NCBI RefSeq assembly: GCF_014203545.1
Contig: NZ_JACHJG010000003.1
Coordinates: 434,001-498,000 of the forward strand
Reading direction: 5' to 3'
DNA length: 64,000 nucleotides
Source of the DNA: Streptomyces netropsis
GTDB taxonomy: Bacteria; Actinomycetota; Actinomycetes; Streptomycetales; Streptomycetaceae
Part shown: one piece after another, positions 35,208 to 43,375 of the stretch
Numbering within the stretch: position 1 is the first letter of the stretch
Layout of the letters: every line of letters starts with the position of its first letter
The notes under the pieces: generated by a model
Databases searched by the model: none
Told to the model about the DNA's origin: nothing
What the model saw: only the letters and a program-made list of their open reading frames with translations
Translations under genes and position numbers: made by a program

Positions 35208-35873
35208 GTGCGTCGACTACGGGGACAGGAGAGGGCCATTACCGGCAACCGGCAGACGAGCTGGGCGTTCGCCGATGCGTTCGTCGCCGAGGACGAGGCG
35301 TTGCGCTGGGCCCGTGACCGGGCCCGCGAGGCAGGTCTCCGCTCGGTGTCGTCCGGCACCGGCGCCGCGCTGCGCCTGCTCGCCGCGGCGGTGGACGCCA
35401 AGGCCGTCGCCGAGATCGGCACCGGCACCGGGGTCTCCGGCATCCACCTCCTGCACGGCATGCGGCCCGACGGCGTGCTGACGACGGTGGACAGCGACCC
35501 CGAGAGCCAGCAGTTCGCCCGGCAGGCGTTCCGCGCGGCGGGCTTCGCGGGCAACCGGGCGCGCTTCATCCCCGGCCGCGCGCTGGAGGTCCTGCCGCGC
35601 CTCGCCGACGGCGGGTACGACCTGGTCTTCTGCGACGGCGACCGGCTGGAGTGCCTCGACTACCTAGCCGAATCGTTGCGCCTGCTGCGGCCCGGCGGCC
35701 TCGTCTGCTTCGAGGGCGTCTTCGCCGACGGTCGCACCGTGGACTCGGCGGCGCAGCCCGCCGAGGTCCAGCGGCTGCGCGAACTGCTCCGGGCGGTACG
35801 GGAGTCCACCGTGCTGCTGCCGTCCCTGCTGCCGGTCGGCGACGGACTGCTGTGCGCCGTCCGGCGCGGCTGA
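35208..35873 (+). CDS. SAM-dependent O-methyltransferase
   Basis: A 221-residue catechol-O-methyltransferase-like protein (methyltransferase family 3). SAM motif I is AEIGTGTGVSG near 70; an acidic TTVDSDPES strand and the metal-binding region VFCDGDRLE follow. It is divergent from sigE, the same arrangement as Rv1220c/sigE in M. tuberculosis, from memory. The start is uncertain: GTG 35208 lies 5 bases after TACAGT (possible leaderless start), whereas an ATT at 35238 has AGGAG 6 bases upstream and gives a better-aligned N-terminus (ITGNRQTSWAF). Substrate unknown. Confidence 0.85.
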   Translation: MRRLRGQERAITGNRQTSWAFADAFVAEDEALRWARDRAREAGLRSVSSGTGAALRLLAAAVDAKAVAEIGTGTGVSGIHLLHGMRPDGVLTTVDSDPESQQFARQAFRAAGFAGNRARFIPGRALEVLPRLADGGYDLVFCDGDRLECLDYLAESLRLLRPGGLVCFEGVFADGRTVDSAAQPAEVQRLRELLRAVRESTVLLPSLLPVGDGLLCAVRRG

Positions 35874-35925
35874 TCCGGGCGGCGGAGGCACGGGCCGTCC
35901 CCCGACGGGCCGCCCCCGGACATGC

Positions 35926-35964
35926 CACTGCCCCGGTGCCGGTGGTCCGGCTGCCGGGGCAGTG
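35926..35964. terminator. Terminator between methyltransferase and DUF3117 genes
   Basis: An 11-bp outer stem CACTGCCCCGG/CCGGGGCAGTG with a smaller inner stem (GCCGG/CCGGC), between convergent genes. Confidence 0.78.
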
Positions 35965-35983
35965 AAAGAATCGCGGGCCTGCG

Positions 35984-36151
35984 TCAGCCGACGACCTTCT
36001 TCAGGGCGTCTCCGAGGGCCTCGGCCTCGTCCGGTGTCAGCTCGACGACGAGACGACCGCCGCCTTCGAGCGGAACCCGCATGACGATGCCCCGCCCCTC
36101 CTTGGTCACCTCGAGCGGGCCATCGCCCGTCCGCGGCTTCATGGCCGCCAT
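35984..36151 (-). CDS. DUF3117 small protein
   Basis: A 55-residue protein beginning MAAMKPRTGDGPLEVTKEGRG-type sequence and ending with LTPDEAEALGDALKKVVG. Length and sequence match the DUF3117 family, highly conserved in actinobacteria and found near tag in mycobacteria (Rv1211-like, from memory). Two beta strands and a C-terminal helix are expected. GGAAGGGG lies 7-9 bases upstream of the ATG. Function unknown. Confidence 0.85.
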   Translation of the reverse strand: MAAMKPRTGDGPLEVTKEGRGIVMRVPLEGGGRLVVELTPDEAEALGDALKKVVG

Positions 36152-36462
36152 GCTCGTTCCCCTTCCTGAAACCAGCTCATCGTCAGCCGACGGGTCCCTG
36201 GCAGGGCTCCGCATCACCGGCATCGAACACATTGCTTCCAGGCCATTATCCCGCATCGCGCGACCCGATGACCAACATCGGTCCGCATCCCTTCGGCAAC
36301 GCTCTCGCGCAAAACCACCCAATTCGGGGATCCGGCTGCGATACTGCTCCGCCACCACACCCGCACAGAGTCCCGATTCTTTGACGCAGGTCACATATCG
36401 ACCGCGAATGATCTCCGGCATGCTGAGCCCTGACCACAGCCGACCGAGGGAGGGACCGCACC
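36152..36462. other. Gene-free divergent spacer
   Basis: A 311-bp spacer between DUF3117 and the enoyl-CoA hydratase gene. It contains a TTGACG box at 36381 (candidate -35 for the hydratase) without a convincing -10, and a GGGAGGGA ribosome site at 36448-36455. An in-frame upstream extension of DUF3117 exists but lacks a ribosome site and conservation. Otherwise nothing recognised. Confidence 0.5.
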
Positions 36463-37251
36463 ATGGCCGACACCGTGTTGTACCAGGTGAACGACGGGCT
36501 CGCGACGATCACATTGAATCGTCCCGACGCCATGAACGCGCTGAACATCGAGACGAAGGTCGCGCTGCTCCGGGCCCTGGGAGAGGCGGCCGGCGACCCC
36601 GCCGTACGGGCCGTGCTGCTCACCGCCACCGGCCGAGCCTTCTGCGTCGGCCAGGACCTCAAGGAACACGTCGAGCTGCTGGGCCGGGACTCCCAGAAGG
36701 TGATGAGCACGGTCGAGGAGCACTACAACCCGATCGTCACCGCGATCACGGGCATGCCGAAGCCCGTCGTCGCCGGGGTCAACGGGGTCGCGGCGGGCGC
36801 GGGCGCGGGCTTCGCCTTCGCGGCGGACTACCGCGTGGTCGCGGACACCGCGGGCTTCAACACCTCCTTCGCCGGGGTGGCGCTCACCGCCGACTCGGGC
36901 GTCTCCTGGACCCTCCCCCGCCTCATCGGCCACAGCCGCGCCGCCGATCTGCTGCTCTTCCCGCGCAATGTCAGCGCCCAGGAGGCCCAGGAGCTGGGCA
37001 TCGCGAACAAGGTCGTCCCGGCCGCCGAGCTGGCCGCCGAGGCGAGCGCCGTGGCCCGCCGGCTGGCGGACGGCCCGACCTTCGCCTACGCGGCGATCAA
37101 GGCGTCCATGGACTTCGCCGCCGGCCACTCGCTGACCGAGGCACTGGGCAAGGAGAACGAGCTCCAGGCCAAGGCCGGCGCCTCCGAGGACCACCGGATC
37201 GCCGTGGACGCCTTCCTGAAGAAGGAGAAGCCGAAGTACGTGGGTCACTGA
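36463..37251 (+). CDS. Enoyl-CoA hydratase/isomerase family protein
   Basis: A 262-residue crotonase-fold protein. It has LNRPDAMNALN near residue 19, the oxyanion-hole GRAFCVGQDLKE near 65-76 and NGVAAGAGAGFAFAADYRV near 107-125. The second catalytic Glu of true hydratases is replaced around SGVSWTLPRLIG by an isomerase-like pattern, so it may be a PaaG-type isomerase rather than a hydratase. GGGAGGGA precedes the ATG. It is followed by a dispersed palindromic repeat. Confidence 0.87.
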   Translation: MADTVLYQVNDGLATITLNRPDAMNALNIETKVALLRALGEAAGDPAVRAVLLTATGRAFCVGQDLKEHVELLGRDSQKVMSTVEEHYNPIVTAITGMPKPVVAGVNGVAAGAGAGFAFAADYRVVADTAGFNTSFAGVALTADSGVSWTLPRLIGHSRAADLLLFPRNVSAQEAQELGIANKVVPAAELAAEASAVARRLADGPTFAYAAIKASMDFAAGHSLTEALGKENELQAKAGASEDHRIAVDAFLKKEKPKYVGH

Positions 37252-37336
37252 CGCCGAGCCCGGGGCCCGGGCGTCGAACCCGCGACCTGGGCGAGCGCGG
37301 CGAGCCTCGTGGTGTGCACCTCCGCTGCGCGGCGGT

Positions 37337-37406
37337 GTCCTCAAGCGCCGGACGGGCTTGATTGGGCTGAGCTCAGCCACAACCAGCCCGTCCGGCGATT
37401 GAGGAC
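37337..37406. repeat. 70-bp dispersed palindrome, copy A
   Basis: Outer arms GTCCTCAA/TTGAGGAC enclose CGCCGGACGGGCT/AGCCCGTCCGGCG and a central GGCTGAGCTCAGCC palindrome. It matches the element at 57327-57397 and partly that at 39491-39542. Sequence similarity to the 57-kb copy extends about 25-30 bp beyond the arm on one side, in inverted orientation. It lies between convergent genes and can act as a terminator. Confidence 0.78.
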
Positions 37407-37426
37407 GCGCCCGCCCCCTCGGCGCG

Positions 37427-38041
37427 TCAGGCTGTCGTGGGCCCCGGCGGCGGTAGCCGCCTGACGTGGCAGTCCGCCAGGTGGTCGTCGACCAGGCCGC
37501 ACGCCTGCATCAGGGCGTACGCGGTCGTGGGACCGATGAAGCGGAACCCGCGCTTCTTGAGCTCCTTGGCCAGCGCCGTGGACTCGGGCGTCGTCGCGGG
37601 CACGTCGGCCCACGTGCGCGGTGCGGGCCGGTCGGCGGGCTCCGGGGCGTACGACCAGATGAAGGCGTCCAGCTCGCCGGGCTCCCACTGCGCCGCGACC
37701 TTGGCGTTGCCGATCGCGGCCGCGATCTTCGCGCGGTTGCGGATGATGCCCGGATCGGCCAGCAGGCGCTCGGCGTCCGCGTCCGTGAAGGCCGCCACCG
37801 CGGCGATGGAGAATCCGGCGAAGGCCGCCCGGAAGCCCTCCCGGCGGCGCAGGATCGTCAGCCACGACAGCCCGGACTGGAACGCCTCCAGGCACATCCG
37901 CTCGTACAGCGCGTCGTCGCCGCGCACCGGGAGGCCCCACTCGGTGTCGTGGTAGACGCGGTAGTCCGTCATGGACTCCGCCTCCAGGCCCCACGGGCAG
38001 CGCGCCAGCCCGTCCGGACCGGCGACCACACCCCCGCTCAT
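37427..38041 (-). CDS. tag: DNA-3-methyladenine glycosylase I
   Basis: A 204-residue Tag-type base-excision glycosylase. It begins near residue 10 with LARCPWG, YHDTEWGLPVRGDDALYERMCLEAFQSGLSW follows, then ADPGIIRNRAKIAAAI, KKRGFRFIGPTTAYALMQACGLVDDH. The cysteine and histidines of the zinc-binding snap (near the N- and C-termini) are retained: RCPWG, DDHLADCHVR. Removes 3-methyladenine from DNA. ATG 38041 overlaps the stop of the DivIVA-like gene by four bases. Confidence 0.92.
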   Translation of the reverse strand: MSGGVVAGPDGLARCPWGLEAESMTDYRVYHDTEWGLPVRGDDALYERMCLEAFQSGLSWLTILRRREGFRAAFAGFSIAAVAAFTDADAERLLADPGIIRNRAKIAAAIGNAKVAAQWEPGELDAFIWSYAPEPADRPAPRTWADVPATTPESTALAKELKKRGFRFIGPTTAYALMQACGLVDDHLADCHVRRLPPPGPTTA

Positions 38042-38487
38042 GATTCCGCTCCCCCGTTCCGGCCGTCCGGGGCCGCGTCCCCGTCGGCGTACTGATCCTG
38101 CTCCTGGCCGCCACCCTCGTGGCGCCCGGCCCGAGCGGGCTGACCGGGGTCGCCCTTGAGCAGACCGGGCCCGCTCATGGCCGCCGCCTGCGCTCCCGCG
38201 AGCGCCGCCTCCAGCTCCGCGATCCGGGCGTCGCGCTCGGCCAGCTCGGCCGCGAGCCGGTCCAGGGCGTCGTCGGTCTCGACCATGCGGTAGCCGCGCA
38301 GGGCGACCGGCAGCCGCAGCGCGTCGACGTCGGCCCGGCCCAGCGGGCGCTCGGCGGGCAGCTGCGGGCCGATCCGGTCCGGAGCGGCGTCGGCCAGGGC
38401 ACCACCGCCGCCACCGCCGCCGACGGCGAGCGTCACCGCGGCGACCACCACGAGCAGCGTGATGAGAAAGAACCAGAACACGACCAT
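38038..38487 (-). CDS. Membrane protein with DivIVA-like coiled segment
   Basis: A 149-residue protein. One N-terminal membrane helix (FWFFLITLLVVVAAVTLAV) is followed by a glycine run, then a DivIVA-type region (ADVDALRLPVALRGYRMVETDDALDRLAAELAERDARIAELEAAL) with a coiled coil, and a polar tail. It overlaps the start of tag by four bases. In mycobacteria a DivIVA-domain protein (Rv1209-like) also precedes tag. A role in polar growth or wall assembly is inference. Confidence 0.82.
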   Translation of the reverse strand: MVVFWFFLITLLVVVAAVTLAVGGGGGGGALADAAPDRIGPQLPAERPLGRADVDALRLPVALRGYRMVETDDALDRLAAELAERDARIAELEAALAGAQAAAMSGPGLLKGDPGQPARAGRHEGGGQEQDQYADGDAAPDGRNGGAES

Positions 38488-38612
38488 CTCCCCGAGGTGC
38501 GCCCGTCACGCGGTGCGTCGGTATTCCGCAAGCCAAACCGTGCTCCACGATCGTGCCATGTCCCACTGACAGTTAAGGTCGCTGGCGGACCACGGGAGAA
38601 GGAGTACGGAAA

Positions 38613-39473
38613 ATGCTGCGGCTTGGACGACGCGAGTTCGACGAGCGTGAACCGGTGATCATGGCGATCGTGAACCGGACGCCGGACTCCTTCTACGACC
38701 AGGGCGCCACCTTCCACGACGAGCCCGCGCTGACCCGGGTCGAGCAGGCGGTGTCGGAAGGTGCCGCCATCATCGACATCGGCGGTGTGAAGGCCGGTCC
38801 CGGTGAGGAGGTGACCGCCGAGGAGGAGGCGCGCCGCACGGTCGGCTTCGTGGCCGAGGTGCGCAGGCGCCACCCGGACGTGGTGATCAGCGTGGACACC
38901 TGGCGGCACGACGTCGGCGAAGCGGTCTGCGAGGCCGGCGCGGACGTGCTCAACGACGCGTGGGGCGGGGTCGACCCCAAGCTGGCCGAGGTCGCCGCCC
39001 GGTACGGCGCGGGTCTCGTGTGTACCCACGCGGGCGGTGTCGAGCCGCGCACCCGGCCGCACCGGACCGAGTACGACGACGTGATGGCGGACATCCTGCG
39101 GGTGACCCTCGGGCTGGCCGAGCGGGCCGCCGGGCTCGGGGTCCGGCGCGACGGCATCATGATCGACCCGGGGCACGACTTCGGGAAGAACACCCGGCAC
39201 TCGCTGGAGGCGACCCGCCGGCTCGGCGAGATGGCGGAGACGGGCTGGCCCGTGCTCGTCTCGCTGTCGAACAAGGACTTCGTGGGCGAGACGCTCGACA
39301 AACCGGTGAAGGAGCGGGTGCTGGGCACCCTCGCGACGACGGCGGTCTCGGCGTGGCTGGGGGCCCAGGTCTACCGCGTGCACGAGGTCGCGGAAACCAA
39401 GCAGGTGCTGGACATGGTCGCCTCCATCGCCGGCCACCGCGCACCTGCGGTGGCCCGGCGGGGACTTGCCTAG
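38613..39473 (+). CDS. Dihydropteroate synthase-like protein (FolP2 type)
   Basis: A 286-residue TIM-barrel protein of the DHPS family: MAIVNRTPDSFYD at strand 1, IIDIGGVKAGPGEEV where true DHPS has DVGGESTRPG, VISVDTWRHDV, VLNDAWGG, IMIDPGHDFGKNT and SLSNKDFVGE. The altered DVGGESTRPG loop, which takes part in pABA/pterin pyrophosphate binding in DHPS, suggests a FolP2-like paralogue lacking standard DHPS activity, as reported for Rv1207 in mycobacteria. Ribosome site GAGAAGGAG; start ATG 38613. Physiological reaction unknown. Confidence 0.85.
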   Translation: MLRLGRREFDEREPVIMAIVNRTPDSFYDQGATFHDEPALTRVEQAVSEGAAIIDIGGVKAGPGEEVTAEEEARRTVGFVAEVRRRHPDVVISVDTWRHDVGEAVCEAGADVLNDAWGGVDPKLAEVAARYGAGLVCTHAGGVEPRTRPHRTEYDDVMADILRVTLGLAERAAGLGVRRDGIMIDPGHDFGKNTRHSLEATRRLGEMAETGWPVLVSLSNKDFVGETLDKPVKERVLGTLATTAVSAWLGAQVYRVHEVAETKQVLDMVASIAGHRAPAVARRGLA

Positions 39474-39490
39474 AGCAACGCGAGCGGGTT

Positions 39491-39586
39491 GTCCTCAGCC
39501 GCCGGACAGGTCGGAAAGCCGGCCCGTCCGGCGCTTGAGGACCGGGGTCCGGCGCTTGAGGACCCGGGTCCGGGGCGGAGCCCCGG
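39491..39586. repeat. Dispersed palindrome, copy B, with duplicated arm and hairpin
   Basis: GTCCTCA...GCCGGACAGG pairs with the GCCCGTCCGGCGCTTGAGGAC arm (to about 39542). The right arm is repeated once (GTCCGGCGCTTGAGGAC, to 39563), then a 7-bp hairpin CCGGGGC/GCCCCGG (39570-39586) abuts the stop of the LOG-family gene. Related to copies at 37337 and 57327. Lies between convergent genes. Confidence 0.7.
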
Positions 39587-40336
39587 TTACGCCCCCGCCT
39601 CCTTCGTCACCAAGCCGATCGCCTCGTCGACGTCGTCCGTGATGTGGAAGAGCTGGAGGTCGTGCGGCCCCGCCTTGCCCTGGGCGATGAGCGTGCCGCG
39701 CAGCCAGTCGACCAGACCCTGCCAGTACTCGGTGCCGAAGAGCACGATCGGGAAGCGCGTGACCTTCTTCGTCTGGACGAGGGTCAGCGCCTCGAACAGC
39801 TCGTCGAGGGTGCCGAGCCCGCCGGGCAGGACGACGAACCCGCTCGCGTACTTCACGAACATCGTCTTGCGGACGAAGAAGTAGCGGAAGTCCACGCCCA
39901 GGTTCACGTACGGGTTGAGCCCCTGCTCGAAGGGCAGCTCGATGCCGAGGCCGACCGAGACGCCGCCCGCCTCCGTCGCGCCCTTGTTCGCCGCTTCCAT
40001 CGCCCCGGGCCCACCGCCCGTGATCACCGCGAAGCCCGCCTCGACCAGGCCGCGCCCGATCGCCACTCCGGCCTCGTACTCCGGTGAGTTCCGGGGCGTA
40101 CGGGCGGAGCCGAACACGCTGATGGCGGGCGGCAGTTCGGCGAGGGCGCCGAAGCCCTCGACGAACTCGGACTGGATGCGCATCACCCGGAAGGGGTCCT
40201 CGTGCACCCAGTCCGCGGTCCCTCTGGTGTCCAGCAGGTGCTGGTCGGTGGTCCCTTGCTGCATCTGACCGTGCCGGCGTGTGACCGGCCCCCGGCGCTG
40301 TTCCCGCTGCGCGCGCCTGCCTTCGGGATTGTCCAT
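39587..40336 (-). CDS. LOG-family (TIGR00730) Rossmann-fold protein
   Basis: A 249-residue protein with the lysine-decarboxylase-like signature PGGLGTLDELFE and GGGPGAMEAANKGA, the catalytic pattern of LOG-family cytokinin riboside 5'-monophosphate phosphoribohydrolases (PGGxGTxxE). Physiological substrate in bacteria is often unknown. ATG 40336 has GGAGGGAG 7 bases upstream. The first 60 residues are variable and polar. Confidence 0.88.
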   Translation of the reverse strand: MDNPEGRRAQREQRRGPVTRRHGQMQQGTTDQHLLDTRGTADWVHEDPFRVMRIQSEFVEGFGALAELPPAISVFGSARTPRNSPEYEAGVAIGRGLVEAGFAVITGGGPGAMEAANKGATEAGGVSVGLGIELPFEQGLNPYVNLGVDFRYFFVRKTMFVKYASGFVVLPGGLGTLDELFEALTLVQTKKVTRFPIVLFGTEYWQGLVDWLRGTLIAQGKAGPHDLQLFHITDDVDEAIGLVTKEAGA

Positions 40337-40466
40337 ACCGTGCTCCCTCCGCATGGGGCCTCCCCGCCGAAAGCAGGGGAAGGATCTTCCATTCAGCCTA
40401 GGCCCCCTCACGGGGAGCGCAGCGGAATTCGAGATGCGGAGGGAGCTCCGGGGACCCGAGGGTCCG

Positions 40467-41546
40467 TCAGGCCGTCAGCCAGCCGCGCAGCCGCTCCGCG
40501 CAGTCGTCGACCAGGGAGGCCAGCACCCGCTCGTCGCGCTTGTGCGCGAGCAGGGGGTCCCCGGGGCCGTAGTTCACCGCGGGCACGCCGAGGGCGCTGA
40601 AGCGCGAGACGTCCGTCCAGCCGAACTTGGGCATCGCCGTCCCGCCGACGGCCTCCATGAAGGCGACGGCGGCCGGGTGGGACAGCCCGGGCAGCGCGGC
40701 GGCCGAGTGGTCGTCGACCACGAGCTCCGACACCCCGCAGTCCGCGAAGACCTCGCGGACGTGCGCGAGCGCCTCGGCCTCACTGCGGTCGGGCGCGTAA
40801 CGGAAGTTGACGGTGACGGTGCAGGCGTCGGGGATGACGTTGCCCGCGACGCCGCCCTCGATGCGGACGGCGTTGAGCCCCTCCCGGTACTCCAGTCCGT
40901 CGATCACCGGGCGCCGCGGCTCGTAGGCCGCCAGCCGGGCGAGGATCGGCGCCGCCGTGTGGATGGCGTTGCTGCCCATCCAGGAGCGCGCCGAGTGGGC
41001 CCGCTCGCCCTGCGTGTGCAGCAGCACCCGCAGGGTGCCCTGGCAGCCGCCCTCGACCTGGCCGCTGGAGGGCTCCAGCAGTACGGCGAAGTCTCCGGCG
41101 AGCCAGTCGGGGTGCGCCTCGGCGACGTGGCCGAGGCCGTTGAGGTGGGCGGCGACCTCTTCGTTGTCGTAGAAGACGAAGGTCAGGTCGCGGTTCGGCT
41201 CGGGGACCGTCGCGGCGATGCGCAGCTGTACCGCGACGCCGGACTTCATGTCGCTGGTGCCGCAGCCCCACAGATAGCCGTCGTCGTCCAGCCGGGAGGG
41301 GACGTTGTCGGCGATCGGGACGGTGTCCAGGTGGCCGGCCAGCACGACGCGCTCGGCGCGGCCCAGGTTCGTACGGGCCACGACGTTGTTGCCGTACCGG
41401 TCGACCGTGAGGTGGGGCAGGGTCCGCAGCGCTTGTTCGACGGCGTCCGCGAGGGCTTTCTCGTCACCGCTCACCGACGGGAAGTCGACGAGCCGCGCCG
41501 TCAGGGCGCTCGCGTCGAGGGACAGGTCAAGTGCGGCATGGTCCAT
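40467..41546 (-). CDS. dapE: Succinyl-diaminopimelate desuccinylase DapE
   Basis: A 359-residue M20 peptidase-family enzyme that hydrolyses N-succinyl-LL-2,6-diaminopimelate for lysine and peptidoglycan synthesis. Metal-site motifs include [13 protein letters not shown] with its catalytic Asp, [10 protein letters not shown], and [17 protein letters not shown] with the Glu. [17 protein letters not shown] starts the lid domain. A leaderless start is indicated by TAGAGT 6 bases before the ATG. It is divergent from the gene at 41692. dapC lies about 2 kb away, so lysine-pathway genes cluster here. Confidence 0.92.
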   Translation of the reverse strand: MDHAALDLSLDASALTARLVDFPSVSGDEKALADAVEQALRTLPHLTVDRYGNNVVARTNLGRAERVVLAGHLDTVPIADNVPSRLDDDGYLWGCGTSDMKSGVAVQLRIAATVPEPNRDLTFVFYDNEEVAAHLNGLGHVAEAHPDWLAGDFAVLLEPSSGQVEGGCQGTLRVLLHTQGERAHSARSWMGSNAIHTAAPILARLAAYEPRRPVIDGLEYREGLNAVRIEGGVAGNVIPDACTVTVNFRYAPDRSEAEALAHVREVFADCGVSELVVDDHSAAALPGLSHPAAVAFMEAVGGTAMPKFGWTDVSRFSALGVPAVNYGPGDPLLAHKRDERVLASLVDDCAERLRGWLTA

Positions 41547-41691
41547 GCCGCGACTCTAACTCTCGCGGTCGTGTTCGAGGAGGCCCGGGGCGATTTCGGG
41601 CACTTCGGGAAAGGGACCCGAAAGGCCTGGGACCGGGAAAGGCGCGGTCCGGCTCAATCGATTCTTATGTCTCTCCAGTAACGTGGCCCGC

Positions 41692-42618
41692 ATGTCCCGG
41701 ATCTCCCTCGCCCGCCGTGGCCGACTGCTGCGTACCGTGGCCGCCTGTGCCGTGCTGCTGGCGTTGATCGGGTATCTGGTGGCGCATTTCGTGACGGGTG
41801 GGCCGGGTGCGCCCCGATGTGTCGTCCGGGATCACGGCGAGGAGTATGCGCTCGACCCCGAACAAGCCGTGAACGCCGCGACGATCTCGGCCGTGGGCAC
41901 CTCCCGCGTACTGCCGGAGCGGGCGGTGACGATCGCGCTGGCGACGGCCATGCAGGAGTCGGGGCTGCGCAACATCCACCACGGCGACCGTGATTCGCTG
42001 GGTCTGTTCCAGCAGCGGCCCACGCAGGGCTGGGGCACCGCGCGGCAGATCACCGATCCGGTGTACGCGTCGGGGAAGTTCTACGCCCATCTGGTCGAGG
42101 TGCCGGGTTACTCCCGGCTGCCGCTCACGGTGGCCGCGCAGAAGGTGCAGCGCAGCGGGTTCCCGCAGGCGTACGCCAAGCACGAGCCGCGCGCGGCGCT
42201 GCTCGCCTCGGCGCTCACCGGCCGCACCGCCGGTGCGTTCAGCTGCACGAGGAGCCCGAGCGACGGGAAGCCGGGCGACCCGTCGGCGGTACAGGCGAAG
42301 CTGACGCGTGAGTTCGGCGCGTTGGTGCGCCCGGTCGTGGGCGCCGGGGGCGGCGGCGCCAAGGGTGCCACGGGCGCCCGCATGGTGACGGTCCCGCTAC
42401 GGGCGGCGACGACGGAGGACGATCTGCCGCGGCGCGGCTGGGCATTGGCGTCATGGGCGGTGGCGCACGCGGCCGAACTGCGCATCGAGCGCGTCTCCTT
42501 CGACGGCCGGGTGTGGACGGCCGAGGATTCCGCCGCGGGCTGGCGGAAGAGCACGGGGCACGCCGGGGAATCCGGTGCGGACACGACTCCCACCGTCCGG
42601 ATCACCACCGATCAGTAG
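41692..42618 (+). CDS. Membrane-anchored exported protein of unknown function (lysozyme-like region)
   Basis: A 308-residue protein with an N-terminal membrane anchor (LLRTVAACAVLLALIGYLVAHFV). The region about residues 55-150 resembles a goose-type/transglycosylase-like segment (AVTIALATAMQESGLRNIHHGDRDSLGLFQQRPTQGWG), with a Glu in the catalytic context. Homologues are sometimes annotated as heavy-metal transporter, without support in the sequence. A polar C-terminus follows. ATG 41692 is chosen because the GTG at 41683 lies in TAACGT, a -10 box 7 bases before the ATG (leaderless). Confidence 0.72.
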   Translation: MSRISLARRGRLLRTVAACAVLLALIGYLVAHFVTGGPGAPRCVVRDHGEEYALDPEQAVNAATISAVGTSRVLPERAVTIALATAMQESGLRNIHHGDRDSLGLFQQRPTQGWGTARQITDPVYASGKFYAHLVEVPGYSRLPLTVAAQKVQRSGFPQAYAKHEPRAALLASALTGRTAGAFSCTRSPSDGKPGDPSAVQAKLTREFGALVRPVVGAGGGGAKGATGARMVTVPLRAATTEDDLPRRGWALASWAVAHAAELRIERVSFDGRVWTAEDSAAGWRKSTGHAGESGADTTPTVRITTDQ

Positions 42619-42719
42619 TGCGATCACACCCTCTTCCGGGGGGTGCCCGACGTACGTGAATGCCGTGGTCACCACATGTGTGGGACAGGCACGGGTTTTA
42701 CCCGAATCCCTTGTGACTA

Positions 42720-42735
42720 AAGGCTTGTAAGCCTT
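42720..42735. repeat. Short palindrome AAGGCTT-GT-AAGCCTT
   Basis: A 7-bp inverted repeat with a 2-base centre in the 299-bp gene-free spacer between 42619 and 42917. It lies 26 bp upstream of the -35 of the next gene and may be an upstream operator or a terminator of the preceding gene. Confidence 0.5.
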
Positions 42736-42760
42736 CCGCACCTCACCGTCGGCCGTCACG

Positions 42761-42800
42761 TTTGCCCGGGTTTTCACGGAGCTGATAATGCGACGCATTA
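42761..42800 (+). promoter_or_regulatory. Strong promoter with overlapping 15-bp operator-like palindrome
   Basis: TTTGCC (42761-42766) and GATAAT (42784-42789) are 17 bases apart, an unusually good vegetative promoter for this genome. TAATGCG-A-CGCATTA (42786-42800) overlaps the -10 box and probable start site, where a repressor would block transcription. The following leader is about 120 bases. Confidence 0.62.
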
Positions 42801-42917
42801 CGAACTCTTTACCCTGGGGCACCGCAACCTTCAAGGGATTCGCGCGGTAGTCACTGCGTCCGCTCGCCAGCCAGCAAGCCGGACAGCAAACCTCCTCCAC
42901 TCCGTCAAAGGAGCAAC

Positions 42918-43298
42918 ATGTCCCTCCCCCTCACGCGTCGGATCGCCCAGGCTGCACTCCTCGTCGCAGCGGGTGCCGCCGGCGCCGTCGGCGCGGCCGG
43001 CGTCGCCAGCGCCGCGGACGTGACCCAGGCCCCCCTGAGCAGCCTGGACACCGCGAACCTGACCAACAACGTGAGCGCGGTCACCGACCAGGCCGGTGGC
43101 ACGGCCACCAACCTCAGTGGCAAGGCCGTCGAGGGCGTACCCGCCGCCACCAAGACCGTCGGCAAGGTCGGCAAGGAGGCCACCCCGGTCGTCCAGAAGG
43201 CCGCGGGCCAGGTCGGCTCCTCCGCCGGCAAGGTCGTGGGCGAGACCGCCAACACCGCGACCAAGGGCGGGCTGCCCAGCACCCCGCTCGGCGGCTGA
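42918..43298 (+). CDS. Small secreted Ala/Val/Gly-rich protein
   Basis: A 126-residue exported protein. A signal peptide (RRIAQAALLVAAGAAGAVGA) ends near ASA at residue 32. The mature part is about 94 residues and is rich in Thr, Val, Gly and Lys (TKTVGKVGKEATPVVQKAAGQVGSS). It has no cysteine, no membrane segment after the signal and no recognised domain. AAAGGAG precedes the ATG. A strong promoter and operator-like palindrome lie upstream; a perfect terminator follows. Sequence and composition suggest an abundant surface or spore-envelope protein, which is inference. Confidence 0.78.
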   Translation: MSLPLTRRIAQAALLVAAGAAGAVGAAGVASAADVTQAPLSSLDTANLTNNVSAVTDQAGGTATNLSGKAVEGVPAATKTVGKVGKEATPVVQKAAGQVGSSAGKVVGETANTATKGGLPSTPLGG

Positions 43299-43320
43299 TC
43301 CAGCAGCGCGCCGCACACGC

Positions 43321-43356
43321 GAGAAGGGCCCGGGAGGCGACTCCCGGGCCCTTCTC
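43321..43356. terminator. Bidirectional terminator
   Basis: A perfect 16-bp stem (43321-43336 with 43341-43356), four-base loop, between the secreted-protein gene and the convergent dapC gene. Confidence 0.9.
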
Positions 43357-43375
43357 CGTGTCCGCGTGCGCGCGT

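Noticed and set aside
36152..36421. Upstream in-frame extension of DUF3117
   Set aside because: The family starts at the internal ATG 36151, which has its own ribosome site; the extension has no conserved content.
42451..42900. Minus-strand ORF across the secreted-protein promoter
   Set aside because: Covers a promoter and two palindromes, no start site and no similarity.
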